A stretch of DNA of 64,000 nucleotides from NCBI RefSeq assembly GCF_000525995.1, contig NZ_AODL01000025.1:1-64000 (forward strand), written 5' to 3'. Shown piece by piece: positions 54,273 to 63,508 of the stretch (positions are counted from its first letter, which is position 1; the number at the start of each line of letters is the position of its first letter). This DNA is from Paenilisteria riparia FSL S10-1204. Lineage in GTDB: Bacteria; Bacillota; Bacilli; Lactobacillales; Listeriaceae. The notes beneath the pieces were generated by a model that did no database searches, was not told where the DNA came from, and worked only from the letters and a program-made list of their open reading frames with translations. The position numbers and the translations under genes are program-made.

Positions 54273-55998
54273 AGTTTTTCCTCCCATCAGATGTGTACGG
54301 AACGCGCAGAACGACTTCCGTGCCTTGGTTTTGAATACTCGTTATTTCTAAACCGTACTGCTCCCCAAAATAAAGCTGAATCCGGCGGTGAATGTTCACG
54401 AGTCCAATCCGACCTTGCTGCTCGCCTCCCAAATCCGCCTTAATCTGCATCATTTTTTGCTCCGTAATCCCCTTGCCATCGTCGCGCATTCTCACTTCCA
54501 ATACATCCCCAACTCGCTTGGCGCTAAACGTCAGGCTCGTGCGCCGGTCATCATGTCGCGCATATTTGAAGAAATTCTCCACGAGAGGCTGCAATGTAAA
54601 TTTCAAAAACGGGTGTTCCAATAACGGCTCATCCACCTCTAAGAAAAAGGGGACCTCTTGCTGGTAGCGCAGTTCCATGAATTGCAAATATTGACGAACA
54701 TAGCCCACTTCATCGGCTAGCGTCACCATTTCAATATTGTCCGCCGTGTAGCGAAGCAATGTCGATAAGTGATAAATCATGTTACTCGTTACTTTGGCAC
54801 CCTCCAGCCTCGCGTTCATCCGAATAGCTTCTAGCGAATTATATAAAAAATGCGGTTCGACTTGGCCTTGTAACGCCTTCAATTGGGCTTTTTGCTCCTC
54901 GATTTCAAGCGTGTACACTTGTTTAATATAATCATTCAAACTGTCCCCCATCTTATTAAAACTTTGACTGATTAGCGTCAATTCGTCTTCACGTTCATCG
55001 ACGGGAAGCTTCGCGTCAAGCCCGCCTTTTTCCATTTGATCCATGCCGTCAACGATAACTTGAATGCGGTTGGAGTAACGACGGCTAATGAAGAAATTGA
55101 TGGCGATGGAAATGAGAACAAGACCTACACCGATGCCAAACAAGGTCCACTGCAGAACGGGAATGCCGCCGATTTGGCTTTCGGGAACAATGACTTGGCC
55201 GAATGCGCCTGACTCTTGTGGTTCTGCGGTTTCTAGGTAGCCGCTTCCAGAACGGTAGCCCTTTTCTTGATCGGCATTTGTGATGTCAGGCAAGAGGTGA
55301 TTACTGTATAGACGCTCATCGCTACTATTCATGATGGCGAACGTTGATGCTTGTTTTGCTTTTGGAATGAGATTAGCGAGAAAGCTTTCATCGGTATACA
55401 TCAGTACGGTTCCAAGCGGTTGTAGCGTACTTGGGTCATTAACCACTTGCTTAAATACAATGCTTGCATCCAGACGGAAAATGTTTTCTTTACGCGAAAC
55501 GGCTTGTAGTAATTTTTGCTCGCCGTATTTTTCAAAGAGGGGTTGCCATTTGCTGTAGTTGGTCGGGAACGTGTAGGTAAATTCTTTGTCCGCGGACACG
55601 AGCTGTACGGCAATAACATCATCGTCATATGTAAAATAGGAACGTAGAAAACTCTGTAAATCAACGCTGTAAAAACCTTGTTTTGCGTAGTAGTTGTCGA
55701 TGTTTTTCTGGATGTAGTCCGCGTAATCGTGTGTCATCGCGATTTGGACGTCGTTCATGAGGTCACTGTTTTTGTAAATTTCTTGCGTCATGCCAACGAG
55801 CGCCTGTTCTTTTCGATCTACGGCAATGACTTGCGACTCTGAAACCGCTTTCGTTTCTTGCAACACCGCGTCGACTTTAATGTTCGTATAGTATTTAGAT
55901 ATGAAAAACAGCAATAATCCAACGGTGAAAAGTGATGTTAGAGAAAATACGAGAAGCATTCGTTGGAAAATTCGCCGTTTTCGTTTGTTAGCACTCAA
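54247..55998 (-). CDS. sensor histidine kinase (YesM-like)
   Basis: A 583-aa membrane kinase. Two membrane helices (about 14-34 and 285-305) flank an extracellular sensor of about 250 residues. A HAMP segment follows, then the His_kinase domain with phospho-acceptor His in PHFLYNSLEAIRM (near 380) and an HATPase domain with RDDGKGI. It is the partner of the response regulator downstream. Translation starts at TTG 55998 after a G-rich site. In this family the signal is an extracellular sugar, often with help from a YesL-type protein, which is encoded just upstream. Confidence 0.92.
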   Translation of the reverse strand: MSANKRKRRIFQRMLLVFSLTSLFTVGLLLFFISKYYTNIKVDAVLQETKAVSESQVIAVDRKEQALVGMTQEIYKNSDLMNDVQIAMTHDYADYIQKNIDNYYAKQGFYSVDLQSFLRSYFTYDDDVIAVQLVSADKEFTYTFPTNYSKWQPLFEKYGEQKLLQAVSRKENIFRLDASIVFKQVVNDPSTLQPLGTVLMYTDESFLANLIPKAKQASTFAIMNSSDERLYSNHLLPDITNADQEKGYRSGSGYLETAEPQESGAFGQVIVPESQIGGIPVLQWTLFGIGVGLVLISIAINFFISRRYSNRIQVIVDGMDQMEKGGLDAKLPVDEREDELTLISQSFNKMGDSLNDYIKQVYTLEIEEQKAQLKALQGQVEPHFLYNSLEAIRMNARLEGAKVTSNMIYHLSTLLRYTADNIEMVTLADEVGYVRQYLQFMELRYQQEVPFFLEVDEPLLEHPFLKFTLQPLVENFFKYARHDDRRTSLTFSAKRVGDVLEVRMRDDGKGITEQKMMQIKADLGGEQQGRIGLVNIHRRIQLYFGEQYGLEITSIQNQGTEVVLRVPYTSDGRKNYVENAFSR

Positions 55999-56022
55999 AT
56001 TGTATACACCCCCCAGTCCTTA

Positions 56023-56670
56023 TTATGCCACACTTTCTGCTGATTGGGCTGCCATTTTAGCTTGCATTTTTTGAAAGCGAATAAGGTTGACTTTCATAAC
56101 CCAATAAGCTGGCAGAACACCGGAAATAAAGAGGACAAGTGCTGGTACTTGAGCAATGAGGTAAACAGCGACGCCAAATCCTGCAATCAGTAGCAATGAT
56201 GTTTTCCAACTAGTAAACGCGAGTAGGAATGACTGCATGAGATAACCTCGCAATGGGTAAATAAAGTGCGCATAGACGGAAAAATAGTTCACAAGCGCAA
56301 GCAATGTCATCGCGAATAGGAAAAACAAAAAGAAGTACAGCAAACTTGAAGCTAAACCATTCATCGTCGCAAAAACAATGCGTAAATCAACGTAGAGAAA
56401 ACCGAGAATCCCCGCAAAACAAAGTCCTGCAATGTTCGTTTCGAGGAAGGCTTTTTTATAGGCTTTCCAAGCTGTCGGCCAAATCGCGATATCGATATCT
56501 TTTTGCGACCACTTGCGCGTAACGGTAAACAGTGCGGCAGTGGCTGGCATGAAACCGAAAATACCAAGACCGATGATGATGAGAAACATCCAAACCAAGT
56601 TCGCCCAAACAAAACGGATGAGCCATTGGCTGGCAACGAAAAACTTATCTATTTTTTCAACTTTATTCAT
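56023..56670 (-). CDS. YesL-like DUF624 membrane protein
   Basis: A 215-aa protein with five to six membrane helices, of the DUF624/YesL family. Such genes accompany YesMN-type two-component systems and sugar importers; the function is unknown. It starts at ATG 56670 after GTAGGAG. It lies between the GH125 gene and the kinase gene on one transcript. The C-terminal tail is short and rich in Lys, Gln and Ala. Confidence 0.88.
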   Translation of the reverse strand: MNKVEKIDKFFVASQWLIRFVWANLVWMFLIIIGLGIFGFMPATAALFTVTRKWSQKDIDIAIWPTAWKAYKKAFLETNIAGLCFAGILGFLYVDLRIVFATMNGLASSLLYFFLFFLFAMTLLALVNYFSVYAHFIYPLRGYLMQSFLLAFTSWKTSLLLIAGFGVAVYLIAQVPALVLFISGVLPAYWVMKVNLIRFQKMQAKMAAQSAESVA

Positions 56671-56728
56671 TGTATCCCAACTCCTACAACGAAAGAGCGA
56701 GCCTGATTTGGCGCACTCTTCGTGATTA

Positions 56729-58042
56729 TTATTTGTTATTTTTGGCTAGCGGCGAACCTTTGACATAGATTCCGCACAAACTGAGGACAAATTCGCTGAA
56801 CATCGCGTTTGACCAAGCGAACCATTCGCGTGTGTATTCGTGATGGTTGCTCGCGTTAACACCTTCATGCATGAATCCTGTATCGCCATCCGTTTCGATA
56901 AGCATTTCTAAAATGGCTAGTTTTTCGGAAATACTTGTCGCAGTCATCCCTTGTACACTAAGCGCGATTGGCCATACGTAATGGTCTGGCGTGTGCGGGC
57001 TGCCGATCCCTGTTAGTTGCGTACCTTCTACGTAAAACGGATTTTCTCGACTCAAAATGAAACGGCGTGTTGCGATGTATTCTGGATCATTGAAAGCACC
57101 ATAGCCAAGGTATGGCGCTGCTAGTAGACTCGGAACGTTCGCGTCGTCCATGAAGTTTTTGCGTCCTGTACCATCGACTTCGTAGGCGTAGATATCCCCG
57201 TAATATGGATGCTCTTGAATGGCGAATTCTTGGATGCCCAGCTCGATTTCATTTTTTAATTTTATGATTCGGGTGGCGAGTTCTTGGCCTTTCCAGCAGG
57301 CTGCATTGATTTCTTCGAGGTAGCCAAGAGCCACAACCGCGAACATGTTGCTCGGCACTAAATAGCCGTAAAGGCAGGCGTCATCACTCGGGCGAAAACC
57401 GCTCCACGTCATGCCTGTGTACGCAACTTCTGTGCCTCTGCCATCGCGATTTAGCGTATCCGATTGGCGAACGTCGACACGCTCAAAAGAATACGGCGAA
57501 TCCGTCTCGTGGCGCTGTTCCGTCTCCCAAACATCCAGAATAGTAGCCGTAGCTCTGCGGAAATCAGCGTCAAAATGCGCCGTACTGCCCGTGCTTTGCC
57601 ATAACAAGTAACCTAATTGAATAGGATAACAAAGCGAATCAATCTCGTATTTACGTTCCCAAACATGCGGTGACATCTCCGTTTTATCTTCTTGAAAACC
57701 TTTGCCGTTCGCTTCCTGGTTAAACGCATTCGCATATGGGTCCAGTTGGATGAAACGCATTTGCTGCTTCACAAGCCCTGCAATCACTTCCGCCATTTCT
57801 GGATCACTTTCTGCCACCATCAAATACGGTCTGATTTGGCTCGTTGAATCGCGTAGCCACATAGCAGGAATATCTCCCGTAATGACAAAAGGCAAACCTT
57901 CCTTTGTTTCTGTCAACGTTGTCGCATACGTATTTAAAAAGCATTTTTGAAACATTTCCTGTAATTTTGGATACTCTGGAAATGTTTTTGCTACCGTATC
58001 AATCATTTTTTGAAAGCTTTTCGGCACATTTTTAGTCGTCAT
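56729..58042 (-). CDS. GH125 exo-alpha-1,6-mannosidase
   Basis: A 437-aa cytoplasmic protein of glycoside hydrolase family 125, metal-independent alpha-mannosidases that remove alpha-1,6-linked mannose. Typical segments are WLRDSTSQIRPYL (near 60), NQEANGKG, YPIQLGYLLW, GMTWSGFRPSDDACLYGYLVPSNMFA, and DDANVPSLLA. The start is ATG 58042 after GAGGACGAG, overlapping the GH38 stop by 4 bases; the frame to 58063 runs through the ribosome binding site. Together with GH38 it would degrade imported N-glycan or mannan oligosaccharides. Confidence 0.92.
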   Translation of the reverse strand: MTTKNVPKSFQKMIDTVAKTFPEYPKLQEMFQKCFLNTYATTLTETKEGLPFVITGDIPAMWLRDSTSQIRPYLMVAESDPEMAEVIAGLVKQQMRFIQLDPYANAFNQEANGKGFQEDKTEMSPHVWERKYEIDSLCYPIQLGYLLWQSTGSTAHFDADFRRATATILDVWETEQRHETDSPYSFERVDVRQSDTLNRDGRGTEVAYTGMTWSGFRPSDDACLYGYLVPSNMFAVVALGYLEEINAACWKGQELATRIIKLKNEIELGIQEFAIQEHPYYGDIYAYEVDGTGRKNFMDDANVPSLLAAPYLGYGAFNDPEYIATRRFILSRENPFYVEGTQLTGIGSPHTPDHYVWPIALSVQGMTATSISEKLAILEMLIETDGDTGFMHEGVNASNHHEYTREWFAWSNAMFSEFVLSLCGIYVKGSPLAKNNK

Positions 58043-60720
58043 TTCTCGTCCTCTTTTCTCCACGTGATAATTTCACTCGGCGCCACATCCCAACGTTTTG
58101 CCGATTCGGTCTCTACTTTTTCTTCTAAAATTGTCGTTTTGCACATGTTTTGCAGTAATTCGAGCTCCTGCACGCTTTCTGCTACATTATAAAAACGTAA
58201 AATTTCCGCATCTTGGCTCGTCGCCCGTTTCCAGCTTGAGAAAATAAGGCCTGGTGCATCTTGCCACATCGCGAACTCTTCTCGATTGGAAAGTCCCCCA
58301 TCATGTTGCGAATCCGCCTGTACCGCGAACGGTTCCATTTGGTACTCATACGCCCATTTAGCGGCTTCCGTCCGAAGTTCCTCTTCCTTATAGGGCATCA
58401 CATAAAAATGCGCTACCTGCTCGCCAAGTGACTGTGCTTCAGGAGCTGGGAAGTTGCCCCAATCGCCAATCTCCGAATTCGCGCGAAGCAATGTCAGACG
58501 GATTTCCGAACCATCCGCGTTAACCTCATACTCCGGCAAACCGTGGTTCACTACCATCAGGCCCCCAAGTGCCACAAAAGCTTGCTGACGCTGGTCATTG
58601 CTTGGATTTTGCCATTCCTCACTCACCTGATTTGGACGTTCCACAATTTCAAAAACACTATCTGCAAAATGCGTTTCGCGCTTCGTCCCAGTAGGGAAAA
58701 TCGCGCGCAGACGATGATCTTCTATCTGATTTTCCATACGAACATCCACTTGTAGCGCACGCCCTGTTTTTTCTAGCGTCAGTGAAGTTCGAATCACAAA
58801 CTCGCGCAACGTTTCCGAACGCGGCGACACACGTCCTGGATGCCAAACAACGCGTGCCTTCTCATCCGCAAAACTCGCCTTATCCGACGATTCTGGCAAC
58901 ATCATCACATGCGTAATCTCCACCGTTTTGCGCACCGCAGAATCCTCCGTCACCACACAATTAGCCGTCAGATTCTCCGTCGTAACCCGCAGGCCATCCC
59001 CAGTTTCCTTAAACATGTACTCGTTACCAATATCGCCTTGGTCCATGTAACCACCAAGTCCAGCAAAAGTACGCCCAGTTTCCTTACAAGTCACCGCATA
59101 ACTACCATTCTCCGCAATGTCCACCTGCAAAAACTGATTTTCCAAATGCTTCGCGTCACTTTCAAGACTTACTAGCTTTTTTTCAGCCACAGGCGTCGCA
59201 AAATACGTCGCAAATCCCATCTTTGGCAACCTTTCCGCAACAAACGTCACACGATAACGCCTTGCAAAATAAGGCTTCCGAAACGCTCGATCTGGCAACT
59301 CATAATCAAACTGCATCCCAAGCTCCGTCACACTCGCATCCACCAAATTCCCGTCCGCATCCCGAACTTCCAAGGTCACGCTCGGCAACCCGTCCAAATA
59401 CGCCGGAATCTCCTCAAACGGCATCTCCGCAAAATACGTCCGATCCAGCTCCACGTCCACCGTCACAACCCGCGATGCCTCATAACCCGACGTGTGGAAC
59501 ACCACAATCGGCACAGCCTCCCCATCCAATTTTGCCGTCGTTGTATCCACCTGTCGCACAATCCGCGTCACACTGTCCGCAAGCATCGCACGCGCCGCCT
59601 GCTCCGCCCTCATGAACCGCGTCTCCATCTCCCGATGCACCACGTCCAAACTACAGCCCGTAATACTATCATGAATCTGATTTTCCATCAGCATTTTCCA
59701 TGTAAATTTCAAATACTCCTCCGGATACGCCGTCCCGACCCGCGATGCCATCACCGCAATTGGCTCCACTTGCTTCTCAAGCAACTGCTGCACACGCTGG
59801 TTCGCCTGCTTCAAGTACATCCGAGAAGACGCCGTATTAACCAACGTCGACCAGCCATCCGTCCGCTGATTCGTCAGTTCCCCCTCAATTACCTGCAAAT
59901 CACCACTCGGCACCAACTCCTGTAACGCCGTCACATACTCCGCAAAATGACTATGCTTAAACGCCACGTCCGGATACAATTCCCGCGCCACATCCAGCGC
60001 CTCTGGCAAGTCCACCTGCACCGGCTGATGATCGCAGCCATTCATAAACAACAAAGCCCCCGTCGATGCATAACTCTCCGCATCCCCAAGCTTCTTGTCC
60101 CAGAACGCCTTCGCACTCTCCACATCCGTTGGAATCTCGTTCCCATTCGAATACCAATTCGCTAGCAGAACACCCAAAACCCGCGTCCCGTCCGGCGCCT
60201 GCCAATACATCTCAGAAAACGGCGATGTATAATCACTCTCAAAAACCTGATTATTAAATCCAGTCGGCTTCACACCACGACCAAAAATCACCGCGTCCAT
60301 CCCGGCCTGCTTCACAAGTTGTGGCGCCTGACCATAAATCCCAAACGTATCTGGGAAATAGCCAATTTTCTCAACCGCTCCATATTTCAGCGCATCCTGA
60401 TTCCCATAAATCAAATTTCGCACATTCGCCTCACTGCTCGTCAAAAAAGCATCCTGCAACATATACCAAGGACCAACCCGCAACTTCCCATCACGAACCA
60501 GTCGCTCCATCCGCTCCCGTTCTTCAGGCTTCACAAGCAAATAATCATCTAACATAATTGTCTGCCCATCCATATGAAAATACTCAAAGCCACTCTTATT
60601 CTCCAACAAATCCGCTACCTCATCCACCAATGTCACAAGCCGATATCGCAAAGACTCCAATGGCAAGAACCACTCCCGATCCCAGTGTGAATGTGAAATT
60701 ATGTACGCCGTTTTCTTCAT
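58039..60720 (-). CDS. GH38 alpha-mannosidase
   Basis: An 893-aa cytoplasmic enzyme of glycoside hydrolase family 38. The N-terminal zinc-binding motif is SHSHWDREW (residues 8-16) and the nucleophile is the Asp in FPDTFGIYGQAPQL (near 110). HDSITGCSLDVVHREME carries further metal and active-site residues, and a long beta-rich C-terminal half follows. It resembles bacterial enzymes cleaving alpha-mannosides or mannosylglycerate. The start is ATG 60720; the frame to 60747 runs through the G-rich ribosome binding site. It is the first gene of the operon GH38-GH125-yesL-yesM-yesN, with a cre box upstream. Confidence 0.93.
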   Translation of the reverse strand: MKKTAYIISHSHWDREWFLPLESLRYRLVTLVDEVADLLENKSGFEYFHMDGQTIMLDDYLLVKPEERERMERLVRDGKLRVGPWYMLQDAFLTSSEANVRNLIYGNQDALKYGAVEKIGYFPDTFGIYGQAPQLVKQAGMDAVIFGRGVKPTGFNNQVFESDYTSPFSEMYWQAPDGTRVLGVLLANWYSNGNEIPTDVESAKAFWDKKLGDAESYASTGALLFMNGCDHQPVQVDLPEALDVARELYPDVAFKHSHFAEYVTALQELVPSGDLQVIEGELTNQRTDGWSTLVNTASSRMYLKQANQRVQQLLEKQVEPIAVMASRVGTAYPEEYLKFTWKMLMENQIHDSITGCSLDVVHREMETRFMRAEQAARAMLADSVTRIVRQVDTTTAKLDGEAVPIVVFHTSGYEASRVVTVDVELDRTYFAEMPFEEIPAYLDGLPSVTLEVRDADGNLVDASVTELGMQFDYELPDRAFRKPYFARRYRVTFVAERLPKMGFATYFATPVAEKKLVSLESDAKHLENQFLQVDIAENGSYAVTCKETGRTFAGLGGYMDQGDIGNEYMFKETGDGLRVTTENLTANCVVTEDSAVRKTVEITHVMMLPESSDKASFADEKARVVWHPGRVSPRSETLREFVIRTSLTLEKTGRALQVDVRMENQIEDHRLRAIFPTGTKRETHFADSVFEIVERPNQVSEEWQNPSNDQRQQAFVALGGLMVVNHGLPEYEVNADGSEIRLTLLRANSEIGDWGNFPAPEAQSLGEQVAHFYVMPYKEEELRTEAAKWAYEYQMEPFAVQADSQHDGGLSNREEFAMWQDAPGLIFSSWKRATSQDAEILRFYNVAESVQELELLQNMCKTTILEEKVETESAKRWDVAPSEIITWRKEDEK

Positions 60721-60751
60721 TTCTACCCCAACCCCGCATATACTCAATTTT

Positions 60752-60765
60752 TGTATTCGTTTTCA
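60752..60765. promoter_or_regulatory. cre box of the mannosidase operon
   Basis: Read on the minus strand, TGAAAACGAATACA matches the cre consensus TGWAANCGNTNWCA in all but one or two places. It lies about 32-45 nt upstream of the GH38 start, so CcpA binding would block the promoter. Confidence 0.65.
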
Positions 60766-60916
60766 TTTTCAGTATATCGGGCTATTTTTCGAAAATCAAT
60801 GACCTGCGTCCATTTACTATGATAAGTCTACATTTATAAATTTTGTCTACCCCAAACCCGCTCACTTCCTAAATCCAGCCAAATATGCTACTATAATTCA
60901 AAAAAGGAGAACCACC

Positions 60917-61413
60917 ATGCAAATCAAAACCGCAAAAAACAAAAAAAAGACAGCGCAGACATCTCTACACTTGCCCATAAAATTTGGCACGAACACTATC
61001 CGACCATCATCACGACCGAACAAATCGATTACATGCTCGCCAAATTCCAATCACCCGAAGCCATCGAAGCCGACATCGCAAGCGGCACCATCTATTTAAT
61101 GGCTTACCAAGAAGACAACTTCGTCGGCTACACCGCATTTTACCAACAAGAAGATGAACTCTTCCTCAGCAAGCTTTACATAGACCCATCACACCACCGC
61201 CAAGGCATCGGCAAAACCCTATTCGCCCGCGTCACAGCCCATGCCAAAGCACAAAACCTACCTACCATCCGCCTCTACGTCAACAAATACAACAGCAACT
61301 CCATCGAAGCCTACAAAAAAATGGGCTTCACCGTAGAGAAAGCCCTAATCACCGACGTCGGCAACAACTTTATTATGGATGACTACACGATGACCTACAA
61401 CACAACAAAATAA
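60917..61413 (+). pseudogene. GNAT-family N-acetyltransferase, frameshifted near the start
   Basis: ATG 60917 follows AAAAGGAG. The frame from 61033 encodes the GNAT core: LFLSKLYIDPSHHRQGIGKTLFARV (the R/Q-x-x-G-x-G/A acetyl-CoA loop) and LYVNKYNSNSIEAYKKMGF. Removing one A from each of the runs 60934-60939 and 60941-60948 links the start to this core as about 164 aa (MQIKTAKTKKDSADISTLA). Base use is unusually C-rich in the third codon position, as in the mannosidase genes nearby. The substrate is unknown. It stands alone and is convergent with dnaB. Confidence 0.8.
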
Positions 61414-61420
61414 CCACTCC

Positions 61421-61456
61421 AAGCTTGCGAGCAATTCTGTCGCAGGCTTTTTTCAA
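61421..61456 (+). terminator. terminator of the GNAT gene
   Basis: AAGCTTGCG pairs with CGCAGGCTT around a short loop, followed by TTTTT. It lies 7 nt after the stop. Confidence 0.85.
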
Positions 61457-61588
61457 ACTTGGCGAGACAGAACACAAAAAGAACCTCGTAACCCCAGAAA
61501 GATCGGTTCCTGTTATTGCATGTCCATTTAATATTAAAATAAAGCCAAGGACAATCACAATTTATAAAAATTTAAACAAAACAATAAA

Positions 61589-61629
61589 AACAGCAACATA
61601 GTGGCTATCTAGCCCTCCATATTGCTGTT
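61589..61629 (-). terminator. dnaB terminator
   Basis: On the minus strand AACAGCAATA pairs with TATGTTGCTGTT with one bulge, followed by TTTTATTG. It lies 11 nt after the dnaB stop. Confidence 0.8.
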
Positions 61630-61640
61630 CTAATCTTTCT

Positions 61641-63002
61641 CTAAGCTCCCGACGGAACTTGCATATCGTCATACCTGACTTCTAGGTTAACGAATTTATT
61701 ATACTCTTTCACGAACGCCAGCTGGACTGTTCCAACTGGGCCATTCCGTTGTTTGGCAATAATAATTTCGATTGTGCCGTCATTTTCACTTTCGTGGTCG
61801 TAGTAATCATCGCGGTATAAGAAAGCAACGATATCCGCATCTTGCTCGATAGAACCTGATTCACGAATATCCGACATCATTGGCCGCTTATCTTGGCGTG
61901 ATTCTACGCTACGAGATAGCTGTGACAGCGCGATGACCGGGATTTTCAATTCGCGCGCTAATGCTTTTAGGGAACGTGAAATTTCCGATACTTCTTGTTG
62001 GCGGTTTTCGCCGCCGCGGCCACTTCCTGCGATGAGCTGTAAATAGTCAATTACAATCATGCCGAGTCCTGCTTCTTGCTGCAAACGACGACATTTCGAA
62101 CGAATTTCATTGACGCGCACGCCTGGTGAGTCATCAATGTAAATGCCTGAATTCGATAAAGTTCCCATCGCGATAGTAAGTTTTTGCCAATCGTCAGCAG
62201 TTAAGGAACCGGTACGCAGATTTTGCGCATTGATATTGCCTTCTGCACAGAGCATCCGCATAACCAACTGTTCGGCGCCCATTTCGAGACTGAAAATCGC
62301 GACGTTCTCATCTGTTTTTGTGGCAACATTTTGCGCGATATTAAGTGCGAAGGCAGTTTTACCCACGGAAGGACGAGCGGCTACGATAATTAAATCGTTA
62401 CGTTGAAAACCTGCCGTCATATGATCGAGTGCGCTAAATCCACTCGGAATCCCCGTAATATCACCTTTTCGATTATGCAAAATTTCAATGTCATCGTACG
62501 TTTTCACGAGAACATCTTTAATGTTTTTAAAAGCCCCGACGTTTTTGCGTGAGGATACTTCGAGGATATTCTTCTCGGCTTCATCCATCAACAGTTCAAC
62601 TTCATCTTCACGGGTATAGCTGTCTGTTGCAATCTGTGTCGCCGTGCGAATCAAGCGGCGTAGTAATGCTTTGTCTTCTACGATATGGGCATAATATTCC
62701 AAGTTGGCTGCAGTTGGTACCGCGCCTGATAGCTCCGTCAAATATGGTAACCCACCAACGTCCTCAATCTTGCCGGTAGAGGCTAACGCTTCATAGATTG
62801 TTACGACATCGACCGCTTTGCCTTGGTCACTTAATTCCAACATCGCTTCAAAAATAAGCTGATGCGCCTGACGATAAAAGTCATCGGGCATTAATATTTC
62901 AGAGGCCGTAATCAGCGCTTCTGGTTGCAGAAAAACCGCACCTAAAACGGCTTGTTCCGCCTCGACATTTTGAGGTGGCGTGCGATCTTGTATGTTATCC
63001 AC
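61641..63002 (-). CDS. dnaB: replicative DNA helicase
   Basis: A 453-aa hexameric helicase (DnaB family, called DnaC in Bacillus and Listeria). The N-terminal collar domain (residues 10-110) carries PPQNVEAEQAVLGA, and the RecA-like motor has Walker A ARPSVGKTA (near 210), Walker B MIVIDYLQLI (near 310), and the Arg finger region KQRNGPVG. It unwinds DNA ahead of the fork. Translation starts at GTG 63002 after GGAGG. It follows rplI, as in related Firmicutes. No intein or insertion is visible. Confidence 0.97.
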   Translation of the reverse strand: MDNIQDRTPPQNVEAEQAVLGAVFLQPEALITASEILMPDDFYRQAHQLIFEAMLELSDQGKAVDVVTIYEALASTGKIEDVGGLPYLTELSGAVPTAANLEYYAHIVEDKALLRRLIRTATQIATDSYTREDEVELLMDEAEKNILEVSSRKNVGAFKNIKDVLVKTYDDIEILHNRKGDITGIPSGFSALDHMTAGFQRNDLIIVAARPSVGKTAFALNIAQNVATKTDENVAIFSLEMGAEQLVMRMLCAEGNINAQNLRTGSLTADDWQKLTIAMGTLSNSGIYIDDSPGVRVNEIRSKCRRLQQEAGLGMIVIDYLQLIAGSGRGGENRQQEVSEISRSLKALARELKIPVIALSQLSRSVESRQDKRPMMSDIRESGSIEQDADIVAFLYRDDYYDHESENDGTIEIIIAKQRNGPVGTVQLAFVKEYNKFVNLEVRYDDMQVPSGA

Positions 63003-63058
63003 TCACTTGGCCTCCTTCCAATATATTGCTTGAAAATAGTATTTTCATCGCGTCTGAT

Positions 63059-63507
63059 TTATTCTTCGCTCACGTGAACATCCAAAGTTGCGACTACGTC
63101 ATGGTGCAGTTTTACTGGGACTTTTGTGTGTCCGAGTGTACGAATCGCTTCTGGAAGATCAATTTTGCGTTTATCTACTTTGATTTTGTGGTCTTTCTCT
63201 AGGGCTTGAGCGATTTGCTTAGATGTTACGGAACCGAAAAGACGACCACCTTCACCTGATTTTGTTTTTAATTCGATTGTTAGTTTCTCTACTGTTTCTT
63301 TTAAAGCTTTGGCATCTGCCAATTCTTGTGCTGCTTCTTTAGCTGATTTTTTTCTTTTTGACCTTCTAGTGCGCTGATATTGCTGTTTGTTGCTGGTGTT
63401 GCATAGCCATTTTTGATTAGGAAGTTTTGCGCGTAGCCGTCTGCCACGTCTTTAACCTCACCTTTTTTACCTTTACCTTTTACGTCTTTTAAAAATATAA
63501 CTTTCAT
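63059..63507 (-). pseudogene. rplI: ribosomal protein L9, frameshifted in the linker
   Basis: The first frame begins [25 protein letters not shown] at ATG 63507 (N-terminal rRNA-binding domain, GKKGEV). The second, ending at 63059, carries the C-terminal domain ([31 protein letters not shown]). Removing one T from each of the runs 63347-63353 and 63355-63359 gives [17 protein letters not shown], which matches the length of the helical linker in other Listeria and Bacillus L9. The gene is thus normal except for homopolymer length, and a true loss is unlikely. It starts 1 base after the gdpP stop. Confidence 0.93.
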
Positions 63508-63508
63508 C

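Noticed and set aside
59223..60257. Long plus-strand frames opposite the GH38 gene
   Set aside because: Open only because of the C-rich antisense composition; low-complexity Pro/Ser/His products and no start signals.
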